Shown: positions 53,089 through 61,650 of the stretch, piece after piece | How the letters are laid out: the number at the start of each line of letters is the position of its first letter | Numbering within the stretch: position 1 is the stretch's first letter | Assembly: GCA_963729815.1 (NCBI GenBank) | Contig: CAVSPU010000004.1 | Coordinates: forward strand, 868,001 to 932,000 | Source: DAHUXN01 sp963729815 | Lineage (GTDB): Bacteria; Acidobacteriota; Terriglobia; Acidiferrales; UBA7541 | Reading direction: 5' to 3' | DNA length: 64,000 nucleotides | The notes under the pieces: model-generated | Told to the model about the DNA's origin: nothing | Database searches by the model: none | What the model saw: only the letters and a program-made list of their open reading frames with translations | Position numbers and translations under genes: made by a program

Positions 53089-54429
53089 ATGAAATCGGCC
53101 TCCCTCTTGGACAATTCCGAGCGAGTGTTCCTCGTTGGTGTGGGCGTCAAACGCGCAACGCGCGCCAACGGGATTGCCAGCGGCACGATAGAACGCGAGT
53201 CGCTTGCCGAGTTGGAGGAATTGGCGCGGAGCGCCGGAGCCAAGGTAATTGGCAGTCGATTGCAGATGCGCGATTCGTTCGATTCAGCGACGCTTGTTGG
53301 GCGGGGATTGCTTTCGGAATTGAAGACAGAGGCGGAGCGCCTCGGCGCCGATCTGATTATTGTCGACCGTAGCCTTTCGCCCATTCAGCATCGGAACATG
53401 GAGCGCGAGATCGATTGCCCCGTCATCGACCGCACGCAGCTAATCCTGGATATCTTTGCGCGCCATGCGCATAGCCGCGAAGGCCAACTTCAAGTCGAAC
53501 TGGCCCAATTGAATTATCTGTTGCCCAGACTTGCGGGCAGCAAGCGCGAGTTGTCACGACTCGGCGGTGGAATCGGGACTCGCGGACCTGGCGAACAGAA
53601 GCTGGAGACTGATCGCCGGCGCATTCGAGATCGTGTGCGCAAGATCGGCCAATCGATCGAAACCGTGCGGCGTCAGCGCGCTCTGCGTCGCCGGGCCCGC
53701 CAAGCAATCCCGCTTTGCACCGTGGCGCTCGTGGGCTACACGAACGCGGGCAAATCGACGCTATTCAACGCGCTGACAAACGCGGAAGTGCTCACGTCGC
53801 CGAAAATGTTCGCGACGCTGGATCCGACAATTCGATCTCTGCGTTTGGCCCCCCGCCGCCGCGTGCTCCTTTCTGATACCGTAGGATTCATTCGTGATCT
53901 CCCGCCGGATCTGATTGCCGCCTTCCGCGCGACTCTTGAGGAAGTGCAGGAAGCGGCGTTGATCGTACAGGTCACGGACGTTTCGAATCCGTCGCACGCG
54001 GAACAAGACGCCGAAGTCGAAAAAGTACTAAATGCCCTGGGCGTCGCCGACCGTGCGCGATTGCACGTTTTCAATAAAATCGACCGCCTCTCCGCCGAGG
54101 ACCTGGCAATCCTGCGGGAGTCTTTCAGCGCAGGTCGCGATGCTACAGATCGTTTGAGAGTCTTGGTTTCCGCTCGAACGCGCGAAGGGTTCGATGATAT
54201 GCTCCGGCAAATCGAGATGGCGATGCCAGTCGATCCCGTTGTGTCGCGCCACCTGAGCCTGCCACTCGCGAATGGACGGGAGCTAGCCATGATTTATGCC
54301 TGCGGCCGCGTCTTGAGTTCAGAAGTGCGGGATGACCATATCCGGTTGGAAGCAGAGCTTCCCGAATCGCTCGCCACGCGGCTCGAAGCTTTTGCGAGCC
54401 CGGCAAAAGCGGGTCAGGCAAACGCTTAG
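53089..54429 (+). CDS. hflX: GTPase HflX
   Basis: 446 residues from ATG 53089. N-terminal HflX domain (ATLVGRGLLSELKTEAERLGAD, IQHRNMEREIDCPVIDRTQLILDIFARHA), a helical region with GIGTRGPGEQKLETDRRRIRDR, and the G domain: G1 VGYTNAGKSTLFN, G3 SDTVGFIRDLP, G4 FNKIDR. HflX splits stalled ribosomes and helps heat-stress recovery. An upstream in-frame ATG at 53029 would add an unlikely 20 residues. It closes the miaA-tetR-hflX stretch. Confidence 0.95.
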   Translation: MKSASLLDNSERVFLVGVGVKRATRANGIASGTIERESLAELEELARSAGAKVIGSRLQMRDSFDSATLVGRGLLSELKTEAERLGADLIIVDRSLSPIQHRNMEREIDCPVIDRTQLILDIFARHAHSREGQLQVELAQLNYLLPRLAGSKRELSRLGGGIGTRGPGEQKLETDRRRIRDRVRKIGQSIETVRRQRALRRRARQAIPLCTVALVGYTNAGKSTLFNALTNAEVLTSPKMFATLDPTIRSLRLAPRRRVLLSDTVGFIRDLPPDLIAAFRATLEEVQEAALIVQVTDVSNPSHAEQDAEVEKVLNALGVADRARLHVFNKIDRLSAEDLAILRESFSAGRDATDRLRVLVSARTREGFDDMLRQIEMAMPVDPVVSRHLSLPLANGRELAMIYACGRVLSSEVRDDHIRLEAELPESLATRLEAFASPAKAGQANA

Positions 54430-54826
54430 CCGATCTCTTCTCCAAGGAGCAGCTCTCATTACTCATTGCTTAATTAGCCGGGAGCGAATAAAGGGAGATT
54501 CCCGCTCGGGATATCTGTGGAAATCATTGTGGAAATTGCGCTTAGCGGCGTGGCCGCGTAATATTCCTGCAATATACGCCGTATTTCACATATCCACGGA
54601 TTAACGGCATAACCCATGCCGGAACAATGAGTTACGGGCTTGCTACTAGAACTCAACCGACGGCAAGAGTCACGGAGCGCGGAAAATACGTGGGTATGCA
54701 ATTTTCACAAGCTGAGCATCGAAGCAGACCAAAAGGTAAATATACCCTCTTCAGTGTGTACCGGCACGATGGACCGAAGGAATCCCAGGCCTGCGCCGTT
54801 TCCAGCACAAAATTGGCTTCGTTGCG
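54430..54826. other. Intergenic region, no gene recognised
   Basis: About 400 bases between hflX and the pgsA promoter. It is AT-richer than the flanks (54520-54620) and contains short repeats such as TGTGGAAAT twice, 13 bp apart. I see no RNA fold or coding sequence with support. A non-coding RNA cannot be excluded. Confidence 0.4.
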
Positions 54827-54855
54827 TTGACTCGGCACTGGCAGCGCACTATAGT
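54827..54855 (+). promoter_or_regulatory. Sigma-70 promoter of pgsA
   Basis: TTGACT (54827-54832) and TATAGT (54850-54855) with a 17-bp spacer, one mismatch in each hexamer. It lies 59 bp before the pgsA ATG. Confidence 0.7.
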
Positions 54856-54914
54856 GGCATCATCTCCCGTGGCCAAGTGCGAATGGCTGCGGGGCTGCAC
54901 GGGCCGAGGCCGAA

Positions 54915-55544
54915 ATGAATCTCCCGAACAGCCTGACCATTCTGCGAATCTTCTTTGTGCCACTGCTCGTGGTCGTCCTGCTCACGCGCGAACCAAACCT
55001 CGAGTTCTGGGGATTATCCGTTCATTTCGAGATTTGGGGTGTGTTGATTTTGGCGGTCGCAGCGGCTACGGATGCGTTCGATGGATACTTCGCCCGCAAG
55101 CGCGGCGAAATTACGACCCTGGGAATCCTTCTTGATCCGATCGCGGACAAGCTCTTGATTTCAGCAGCATTTATTTCCCTGGTGGCAATGGATCTCGTGC
55201 CCGCGTGGATGGTTGTGATCATCATCGGCCGCGAGTTCATCGTCATGGGCTTGCGTAATATCGCATCAGCAGAGGGATTGGTGATCCCGGCTTCGCCGCT
55301 GGGGAAGACAAAAATGATCTTGCAGGTTCTGGCAGGCTGCATCGTGATTTTCTCCGCCACTCATCCGGGCACGAAGATGCTGGCTCTAGTGTTGTTGTGG
55401 ATGGTTGTAATCAGCGCTGTCGCATCGGCAGTTCACTATTTCCTGATGTTCTGGAGCCAGGTCGATGGCCGCATCAAGCAGCGCCGGGACACCGAGGTGA
55501 TTTTGGCGCAGAAGAAAAATCCGCAAGATGTCCCAACTCGATAA
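54915..55544 (+). CDS. pgsA: CDP-diacylglycerol--glycerol-3-phosphate 3-phosphatidyltransferase PgsA
   Basis: 209 residues with about five membrane helices. The CDP-alcohol phosphotransferase motif is complete: Asp53, Asp56, Gly57, Ala60, Arg61, Gly70, Asp74, Asp78 (DAFDGYFARKRGEI then TTLGILLDPIADK). The start NLPNSLTILRIFFVPLL is typical of PgsA. It makes phosphatidylglycerol phosphate. Its end overlaps the AMMECR1 gene by 17 bases. Confidence 0.95.
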   Translation: MNLPNSLTILRIFFVPLLVVVLLTREPNLEFWGLSVHFEIWGVLILAVAAATDAFDGYFARKRGEITTLGILLDPIADKLLISAAFISLVAMDLVPAWMVVIIIGREFIVMGLRNIASAEGLVIPASPLGKTKMILQVLAGCIVIFSATHPGTKMLALVLLWMVVISAVASAVHYFLMFWSQVDGRIKQRRDTEVILAQKKNPQDVPTR

Positions 55545-56139
55545 GACAGAAAAACAGGCCCTTCTCGAAATTGCTCGGAAGGCAATCTTTCTCGCTCTCA
55601 CGGATGGCCGCAGCCAGGAAATAACTTCCCCGCTTGAGGCTCTTGCGGCTCCGGGAGGCGCCTTTGTGACGCTGCGCAAGCGTGGCCGGTTGCGCGGATG
55701 CATCGGACGCATAGCTGCCTCCAAATCTCTGGCGAAACTCGTCTCTGAATGCGCCGTTGCTGCGGCCACCGAAGATCCCCGATTCTCCCGCCTGCGGGCG
55801 AATGATTTGGCCGAACTCGGCATCGAGATCTCTGTTTTATCGGCGGCCGAAGCCGTGACGCCCGATCGAGTCGAGCCAGGAAAGCATGGTCTGATTATTT
55901 CAAGGAACTGCCAGCGAGGCGTCTTGCTTCCTCAAGTGGCGGCAGAACACCGCCTATCTCGGGAGCATTTTCTGGAAGAAACTTGCCGCAAAGCGGGTCT
56001 GGCGCCGAATGCGTGGCAGGATCCATCAACTCAAATCGAAATATTTACCGCGGAAGTGTTTTCCGATTCGGACTTCCGCACCGGAACCTGCAATCAGGCA
56101 GATTTCGGCGAATTAGACGGCTATTCGAGCTCGCAATAA
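55528..56139 (+). CDS. AMMECR1-domain protein (AmmeMemoRadiSam system protein A)
   Basis: 203 residues. The AMMECR1 signature KRGRLRGCIGRI is present, with GAFVTLRK before it and AVAAATEDPRFSRL after. In many bacteria this gene is beside a Memo gene and a radical SAM gene, but neither partner is here; the radical SAM gene at 5.2 kb is far away and of another type. It is coupled to pgsA by a 17-base overlap. Biochemical role unknown. Confidence 0.9.
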   Translation: MSQLDKTEKQALLEIARKAIFLALTDGRSQEITSPLEALAAPGGAFVTLRKRGRLRGCIGRIAASKSLAKLVSECAVAAATEDPRFSRLRANDLAELGIEISVLSAAEAVTPDRVEPGKHGLIISRNCQRGVLLPQVAAEHRLSREHFLEETCRKAGLAPNAWQDPSTQIEIFTAEVFSDSDFRTGTCNQADFGELDGYSSSQ

Positions 56140-56987
56140 TCGCCTACGTAGATTTCCCTCAGACTATAGGTAATCAAGACGGTCGAGGAGTTGGGCGTTG
56201 CACGGATGACCACCGCCTCGCCTAGGACTTCGCGCGGGAGTTCCTTGACGGAATAGTGTCCCGTCGCCGCGCCATATCCCGCGAGCGACGTTGCGATATC
56301 GGATGTCTGGTAGGCAAATTCACCGTTGCTGCCCTCATATCGGAAAACGCGGAGATAGTCGCCAATTTTGACACCTTGGTTGCTGCCGAGATTGACGTAA
56401 GCGACTTGGTTCTGGCCAAGTTGAATCTGGAAGTTCTTACTGGCCACGACCATTCCTTTTTTCTTGCCACTCGGGGGTGCAAAGCGGTCAAAATTAGCCT
56501 CGGACTTAAGCTGCGGCACGGGCCGCTCGACAAACGGCAGAACAACGTCGCCGCGATATAATGACGTGCAGGCGTTGGTCACTCGCGCCACAGAGGTATT
56601 CTGCTGCACATCCGCGACAGTAATTCGCCCTTCATCCTCCCACCATTGGCCTATTGCACTCAGAATCCTGTCCTGCCCATCGAACCATTCCACTTTGTTC
56701 ACATCATTGATCGGTCGCATGACCAGGAATACATCCCCGACCTTCACACCTTTGTCGGCACCCCGATTGAGGTAAACGTAATCCCCATCAGAAAAACTCA
56801 GCCGGGCGTTGGACTCTTCTCCTGAGACAACCTGAAAGGAGTTGGGCACATGCTCTTTCGTGAACATCCCGGAACAGTAGACGTCGGCCTGGGTCGTTGT
56901 GGGTAACGACACATTCTGCACTTGCGCAAACGCACCAGAAGATAGGAATGCCACTGACAGCCCCAGCATCAAGATAATCCTGCGCAT
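56121..56987 (-). CDS. Exported protein with two GVKxGD repeats
   Basis: 288 residues from ATG 56987 (preceded by AGGAGTGAGAG). Signal peptide ends near SGAFAQ (residue ~22). Two related segments, YVYLNRGADKGVKVGDVFLV and VAYVNLGSNQGVKIGDYLRV, resemble the FlgT C-terminal/beta-barrel unit found in envelope and flagellar proteins. The convergent AMMECR1 gene overlaps its 3' end by 19 bases. No enzymatic motif is seen; location is probably periplasm or outer membrane. Confidence 0.72.
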   Translation of the reverse strand: MRRIILMLGLSVAFLSSGAFAQVQNVSLPTTTQADVYCSGMFTKEHVPNSFQVVSGEESNARLSFSDGDYVYLNRGADKGVKVGDVFLVMRPINDVNKVEWFDGQDRILSAIGQWWEDEGRITVADVQQNTSVARVTNACTSLYRGDVVLPFVERPVPQLKSEANFDRFAPPSGKKKGMVVASKNFQIQLGQNQVAYVNLGSNQGVKIGDYLRVFRYEGSNGEFAYQTSDIATSLAGYGAATGHYSVKELPREVLGEAVVIRATPNSSTVLITYSLREIYVGDYCELE

Positions 56988-57143
56988 CTCTCTCACTCCT
57001 TGCGACCCCTCCGATTGGCCGGCGGGTTGCCCAATGAATCGACCGTAACAAAGGCACCAGGGAGCGTCAAGGCAATGTCCCATTGCGTTTTACATTCTGG
57101 GTAACGCATCCTAGACAGTTCTATCCCTGTACCGAAGGACAGT

Positions 57144-58691
57144 ATGGCGAAGGATTCTTTGTTCGAAGGCGAACGGCTCTGCAGCGTGGTCGCGGGCGCA
57201 ACGGCGCTCGATACTTGGCAACAACTCGGCCTGGCGCTGCGCCGCACGCGTACCGTCGAACTGCGTTTGGACTGGCTCAAAGACGATAAAGAGTTCGAAC
57301 GCTTCGTATTTCTGCTTCGCCGCAGGAAACACGATCCCCGAGTGTCCCTGATTGCGACCTGCCGGCGGAAAGAGGCGGGCGGACGATTTCGAAATGGCGT
57401 TACGGCGCAACTCGCTCGATTGCAAGAGGCTGTCCGCGCGGGGTGCAATTGGGTTGACCTGGAAATAGAGAGCGTCGAATCCGTTCCGGCGTTTGTAATT
57501 GATTTGTATACGTCAGGGGCCCGGCGAATTCTTTCGTATCACGACTTTGACGGCACCCCGACGAAGAGCGCTCTTTCGCGAGTCGCGCAGAAACTCGACA
57601 ACCTTCGCCGGCGGGAGGAGTTTGACGCAGTGAAGATTGCGATTGAGTGCGGCTCGCTGCGAGATGGCCTGCGAGTGCTCGGGCTGGCTCATGCGAACAC
57701 GAGCGTGATGGCGGTGCCGATGGGTGAGATTGCGACGCCGCTGCGCATCCTTGCGCCGCGTGAGAAAAGTCCTCTCACCTATGCGCCACTTCAAACCGCC
57801 ACTGCCCCCGGACAGGTCTCGCTCGCCGCAATGCAAGAAGTCTATCGCGTGGACCGCCTAAACCGGCAGACACAGGTCTACGGTGTCATCGGCCAGCCGA
57901 TCGCCCATTCACTTTCCCCAATTCTGCACAACACAGGTTTCATGGCGCGGCGAATTAACGCTGTCTATCTGCCGTTCCTGGTGAAAGACCTGCGCGATTT
58001 TCTCTACGCCATCGAGCCGCTCGGAATCAAGGGATTCAGCGTTACGCTTCCACACAAAGAACGCATTCTGCGCCACCTGGATGATTGCGATCCGCTGGCA
58101 GCCGCCATTGGCGCTGTGAATACGGTTGTTGTTCGCGGCAGCGGGAAACTCTTCGGCTACAATACTGACTACGTCGGTGTGCTCCGCGCGCTGGAGCGCC
58201 GGATTCCTCTCGCCGGCAGCCGCGTTCTGATTTTCGGCGCCGGAGGCGCGGCCCGCGCGGTCGCATTCGCGCTGGCTAAGGGCGGAGCATCCGTATCAAT
58301 TTGCGCTCGGCGGCCGGATCAGGCAAAGAAACTCGCTCGCGAAGTTCACGGCGAACTGATCCCGCGCGCATCGCTCAAGCGCGAATTCTTTGACGCAATC
58401 GTGAATACCACTCCAGTCGGAATGCATCCAAATACGCGCCGCTCGCCGCTCAGTGCGCGCGAATTGAATTGCCGGCTCGTCTTCGACACGATTTACCGCC
58501 CGCGCCGGACTAAGCTCTTGCAACTTGCGGACAGAAAAGGCATCGAAACGGTTTCAGGAGTGGAGATGTTTTTGGCGCAGGGAATTGCTCAATGGGAAAT
58601 CTGGACGGGAACGCGCGCCCCTGAAGCGGCCATGCGCCGGGCCGTCTTGCAATCGCTGGCAGCCGAAGAACGAGAGCGTGGCGAACCATGA
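57144..58691 (+). CDS. aroDE: Fused 3-dehydroquinate dehydratase (type I) / shikimate dehydrogenase
   Basis: 515 residues. Residues ~10-225 are type I dehydroquinase: strand VELRLDWLKDD, the histidine motif ILSYHDFDGTPT and the Schiff-base lysine in DAVKIAIEC. Residues ~245-515 are shikimate dehydrogenase: YGVIGQPIAHSLSPILHN, LPHKERILRHLDDCDPLAAAIGAVNT, GYNTDYVGVLRAL, GAGGAARAVAFAL. The fusion catalyses two successive shikimate steps, as in plants and some chlamydiae. It overlaps trpE by 4 bases, tying it to tryptophan synthesis. Confidence 0.95.
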   Translation: MAKDSLFEGERLCSVVAGATALDTWQQLGLALRRTRTVELRLDWLKDDKEFERFVFLLRRRKHDPRVSLIATCRRKEAGGRFRNGVTAQLARLQEAVRAGCNWVDLEIESVESVPAFVIDLYTSGARRILSYHDFDGTPTKSALSRVAQKLDNLRRREEFDAVKIAIECGSLRDGLRVLGLAHANTSVMAVPMGEIATPLRILAPREKSPLTYAPLQTATAPGQVSLAAMQEVYRVDRLNRQTQVYGVIGQPIAHSLSPILHNTGFMARRINAVYLPFLVKDLRDFLYAIEPLGIKGFSVTLPHKERILRHLDDCDPLAAAIGAVNTVVVRGSGKLFGYNTDYVGVLRALERRIPLAGSRVLIFGAGGAARAVAFALAKGGASVSICARRPDQAKKLAREVHGELIPRASLKREFFDAIVNTTPVGMHPNTRRSPLSARELNCRLVFDTIYRPRRTKLLQLADRKGIETVSGVEMFLAQGIAQWEIWTGTRAPEAAMRRAVLQSLAAEERERGEP

Positions 58692-60172
58692 TCCAACCCG
58701 ATTACAACACTTTTCGCAAATTGGTCCGCCACGGCAACTTCGTCCCGGTCTACGAAACCATTAATGCGGACCTTCTGACGCCCGTTGCCACGTATCTTAA
58801 GCTCGCGCGCGGCGCAAAATATTCGTGCCTTCTCGAAAGCGTGGAGGGCGGCGAAAACATCGCGCGATACACGTTCCTCGGAGTCGATCCCGCCGAAGTA
58901 TTCCGTTCTCGCGCGCGCACGTGCACGATCGAAAGCAACGGTCGCGTTGAAAAATTCGACGCGAATCCCATCGCGCTGCTGCGCCGCCGCATTTCTCGCT
59001 ACCGGCCGGTGCGTCTGGCCGGCTTGCCGCCACTCGTTGGCGGAGCGATCGGGTATTTTGCCTATGACATGGTCCGCCTGATGGAACGAATTCCGTCGAC
59101 TGGCGAGGACGAACTGAAGCTCGACGATGCCGTGCTGATGTTCTTTCACGGCCTCGTCGCGTTCGATCACGTGCAGCACCGCATTTGGATCGTTCGCAAT
59201 GTGTTCACAGAGGGGCCAGGAAGTTTGCGCTCGAAATATGATGCGGCGGTCCGCGAAATCCATCGCATGCGCCGCAAACTCGAACGGCCGCTGCCGCATC
59301 CGCCAAAAGCGAAAGATCGCGGCGCGCTTCAATTGACTTCGAACTTCTCGAAATCGCGTTACCTGGCGGCCGTGCGCCGCGCCAAGGAGTACATCCGAGC
59401 AGGAGACATTTTCCAGGTCGTGCCCAGCCAGCGATTTTCAGCGCGGACGAATGCCGACCCCTTCGAGATTTACCGCGCTCTGCGCGTCGTGAACCCCTCG
59501 CCGTATCTTTATTTCTTGCGTCTCGGCGACGTCTCCGTCGTTGGCAGCTCGCCGGAAATGCTCGTGAAGGTGCAGGGACGCGACGCGTTTTACCGGCCCA
59601 TCGCCGGAACACTGCCGCGCGGACACAACGAAAAAGAGGACAAAGCGCTCGAGAAAAAATTGCTCGCGGATCCCAAAGAGCGCGCGGAACACATCATGTT
59701 GGTCGACCTCGGCCGAAACGATCTCGGACGCGTGTGCGAATACGGAAGCGTGAAGGTCGAGCGCCTGATGTTCGTCGAGCGCTATTCGCACGTCATGCAT
59801 CTTGTCTCCAGCTTGCGCGGCACGCTGCGCAAAGGGGTGGATTGCCTCGATGCGCTCATGTCGTGCTTTCCCGCGGGCACGCTGAGCGGCGCACCGAAAA
59901 TCCGCGCCATGGAAATCATCGACGAACTCGAGCCCACGCGCCGTGGAATCTACGCCGGCGCGATTCTTTATCTCGATTTTTCGGGCAACCTGGATTCGTG
60001 CATTGGTCTCCGCACTCTCGTGGCCAAGGACGGCAAGATTCACATCCAGGCCGGTGGCGGCGTGGTGGCTGATTCGGTTGCCGAAAAGGAGTATCAGGAA
60101 ACAATCAACAAAGCGCGCGCTCTCGTGGTCGCCGTCGAGATTGCTCATCGTGGCAAGCAGCGACCCCGCTGA
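58688..60172 (+). CDS. trpE: Anthranilate synthase component I TrpE
   Basis: 494 residues. The feedback site LLES (YSCLLESVEGGENIARYTFLG) indicates tryptophan inhibition. The catalytic region reads RAKEYIRAGDIFQVVPSQRFS, SSPEMLVKV, RPIAGTLPRG, HIMLVDLGRNDLGRV and CFPAGTLSGAPKIRAMEII. It turns chorismate into anthranilate using ammonia from TrpG. ATG overlaps the aroDE stop. Confidence 0.96.
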   Translation: MIQPDYNTFRKLVRHGNFVPVYETINADLLTPVATYLKLARGAKYSCLLESVEGGENIARYTFLGVDPAEVFRSRARTCTIESNGRVEKFDANPIALLRRRISRYRPVRLAGLPPLVGGAIGYFAYDMVRLMERIPSTGEDELKLDDAVLMFFHGLVAFDHVQHRIWIVRNVFTEGPGSLRSKYDAAVREIHRMRRKLERPLPHPPKAKDRGALQLTSNFSKSRYLAAVRRAKEYIRAGDIFQVVPSQRFSARTNADPFEIYRALRVVNPSPYLYFLRLGDVSVVGSSPEMLVKVQGRDAFYRPIAGTLPRGHNEKEDKALEKKLLADPKERAEHIMLVDLGRNDLGRVCEYGSVKVERLMFVERYSHVMHLVSSLRGTLRKGVDCLDALMSCFPAGTLSGAPKIRAMEIIDELEPTRRGIYAGAILYLDFSGNLDSCIGLRTLVAKDGKIHIQAGGGVVADSVAEKEYQETINKARALVVAVEIAHRGKQRPR

Positions 60173-60500
60173 AGCATTCACAATGCGTCCATCTCGTGGG
60201 AAGCATTCCGCAACACTTGCAAGCTTGCCATTCTGAGCCTGCCTGCCGCAGGCGGCGCGCAATCTCACCTTGGCATTTGTAGCTCACGTCCCGTTCGCGC
60301 CGGTCTTGCGCGAATTGACGTGAGGCTTTTGCCTCTTGTCATCATTCCGATCGTGCGTTTCATCCGCCTGTCCTGAGCGTCGCGGCGAAGGGCGCGATGT
60401 CGTGGTAGTGGTAGCGCAGACCTATGCTTTTTAGGTCTGCGGCTTTTGACTTCAGCAGTTTCGGCTCTGAAATTGGTAAGATGAAGGGTTGCAAGCGCAG
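60173..60500. repeat. REP-like palindromic spacer between trpE and trpG
   Basis: No gene in 328 bases. GCCTGCCGCAGGC (60241-60253) is a 13-base palindrome after 'CATTCTGAGCCT', a phrase like those found in repeats scattered in this kind of genome. CGCAGACCT (60415-60423) and AGGTCTGCG (60433-60441) form a perfect 9-bp stem around a 9-base loop. Both resemble REP/BIME-type elements. It separates two genes that normally are adjacent. Confidence 0.5.
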
Positions 60501-61070
60501 ATGATTCTCTTGCTCGATAACTACGATTCGTTTACCTACAACCTGGCGCAGTATCTCGGCCAGATGGGCGAGAAAGTCGAAGTGCGGCGCAACGACGAGA
60601 TCACGCTCGATGAAGTCGCCCACATGCGCCCGGACCGCATCATCATTTCACCGGGCCCTTGCACGCCGCGGGAGGCGGGCGTCAGCGTGCCCATGATTCA
60701 GCGTTTTGCGGGTAAGATTCCGATCCTCGGAGTCTGTCTGGGGCATCAGGCCATCGGCGACGCCTTCGGCGGCAAAATCGTCCGCGCGAAAAAAATCATG
60801 CACGGAAAAACCAGCAAGATTCATCACGACGGCAAAACGATTTTCCGCAAACTCCCGCAGGATTTCGAAGCCACGCGCTACCATTCGCTTATCGTCGAAC
60901 GCCGCTCACTTCCGCGCTGCCTGGAAATCTCCGCCGAAACCTCCGACGGCGTCATCATGGGCCTCCGCCATCGCAAATTCCGCGTCGAAGGCGTCCAGTT
61001 CCACCCGGAGTCCGTCCTCACCGGTGCGGGCTTCCAGCTCCTTAAAAACTTCTTATCAAACGTCAGCTAG
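60501..61070 (+). CDS. trpG: Anthranilate synthase component II TrpG (glutamine amidotransferase)
   Basis: 189 residues from ATG 60501; a TTG 12 bases earlier is in frame. Class I amidotransferase triad: nucleophile Cys in GVCLGHQAIG, His and Glu in VQFHPES. LLLDNYDSFTYNLAQYLGQMG and RIIISPGPCTPREAGVS are typical of TrpG/PabA. It supplies ammonia to TrpE and may also serve aminodeoxychorismate synthase. Its 3' end overlaps the convergent next gene by 15 bases. Confidence 0.94.
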   Translation: MILLLDNYDSFTYNLAQYLGQMGEKVEVRRNDEITLDEVAHMRPDRIIISPGPCTPREAGVSVPMIQRFAGKIPILGVCLGHQAIGDAFGGKIVRAKKIMHGKTSKIHHDGKTIFRKLPQDFEATRYHSLIVERRSLPRCLEISAETSDGVIMGLRHRKFRVEGVQFHPESVLTGAGFQLLKNFLSNVS

Positions 61071-61646
61071 CTGCCGACGTTGTGCAATCTCTACCATCTT
61101 GTGTTCAGATTCACTCAACCGATCCGGGTATTTCAGCGTACCGGCTAGTTTGACGACTTCGCGATACTCTTTCTGGCGGAAGTACTTGCGCATCCGTCCA
61201 ATCGCTGCCGTGTCACCGGCATAGCCAGCTTGGCGAGCCTTCTCGGCGACTTCTTCCTTAGCGGCTGCCTGTCGCAACTTTTCTGCGGAACCGTCTAGGA
61301 AGTCACAGGCAAAGTCCAAGTCGTGAAGGAGGTCTTTGAAGCCGCTCATCGGGTCATTCGAAAAGCCCGGATACTGGCATTGGTCCCCAACCCCAAGCTC
61401 TCGCATGTAGAACTCGTGAGAAGCGCTCCGGTCGCTCACATGGTAGCGAACAAGACCCAAGCCTTGCCGGAAGTGGATCTCGAGCCGTCTGTCAGCCCGA
61501 ACGAATTCCCCCCACGAATAATGTCCACCCGAACCTTTCCCCGCGTCGCGAAATCGAAACTTGAACCCCTTCTGGCGGAGCAGCGTCTTGAGAATTTGCG
61601 CTCCGTCTTTCAGAGCATTCTTGGGCACGAGCTTCTTATCTCGCAC
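61056..61646 (-). CDS. Hypothetical protein
   Basis: About 196 residues from a GTG at 61646, five bases after the M20 dipeptidase stop, so cotranslated with it or in the same unit. No family is recognised. Visible segments are GGHYSWGEFVRADRRLEIHFR, GLVRYHVSDRSASHEFYMRELG and a C-terminal charged helical part (AAAKEEVAEKARQ, MRKYFRQKEYREVVKLA). It looks less GC-rich than its neighbours. An N-terminal extension to 61775 would overlap the dipeptidase and is unlikely. Confidence 0.7.
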   Translation of the reverse strand: MRDKKLVPKNALKDGAQILKTLLRQKGFKFRFRDAGKGSGGHYSWGEFVRADRRLEIHFRQGLGLVRYHVSDRSASHEFYMRELGVGDQCQYPGFSNDPMSGFKDLLHDLDFACDFLDGSAEKLRQAAAKEEVAEKARQAGYAGDTAAIGRMRKYFRQKEYREVVKLAGTLKYPDRLSESEHKMVEIAQRRQLADV

Positions 61647-61650
61647 GGAT

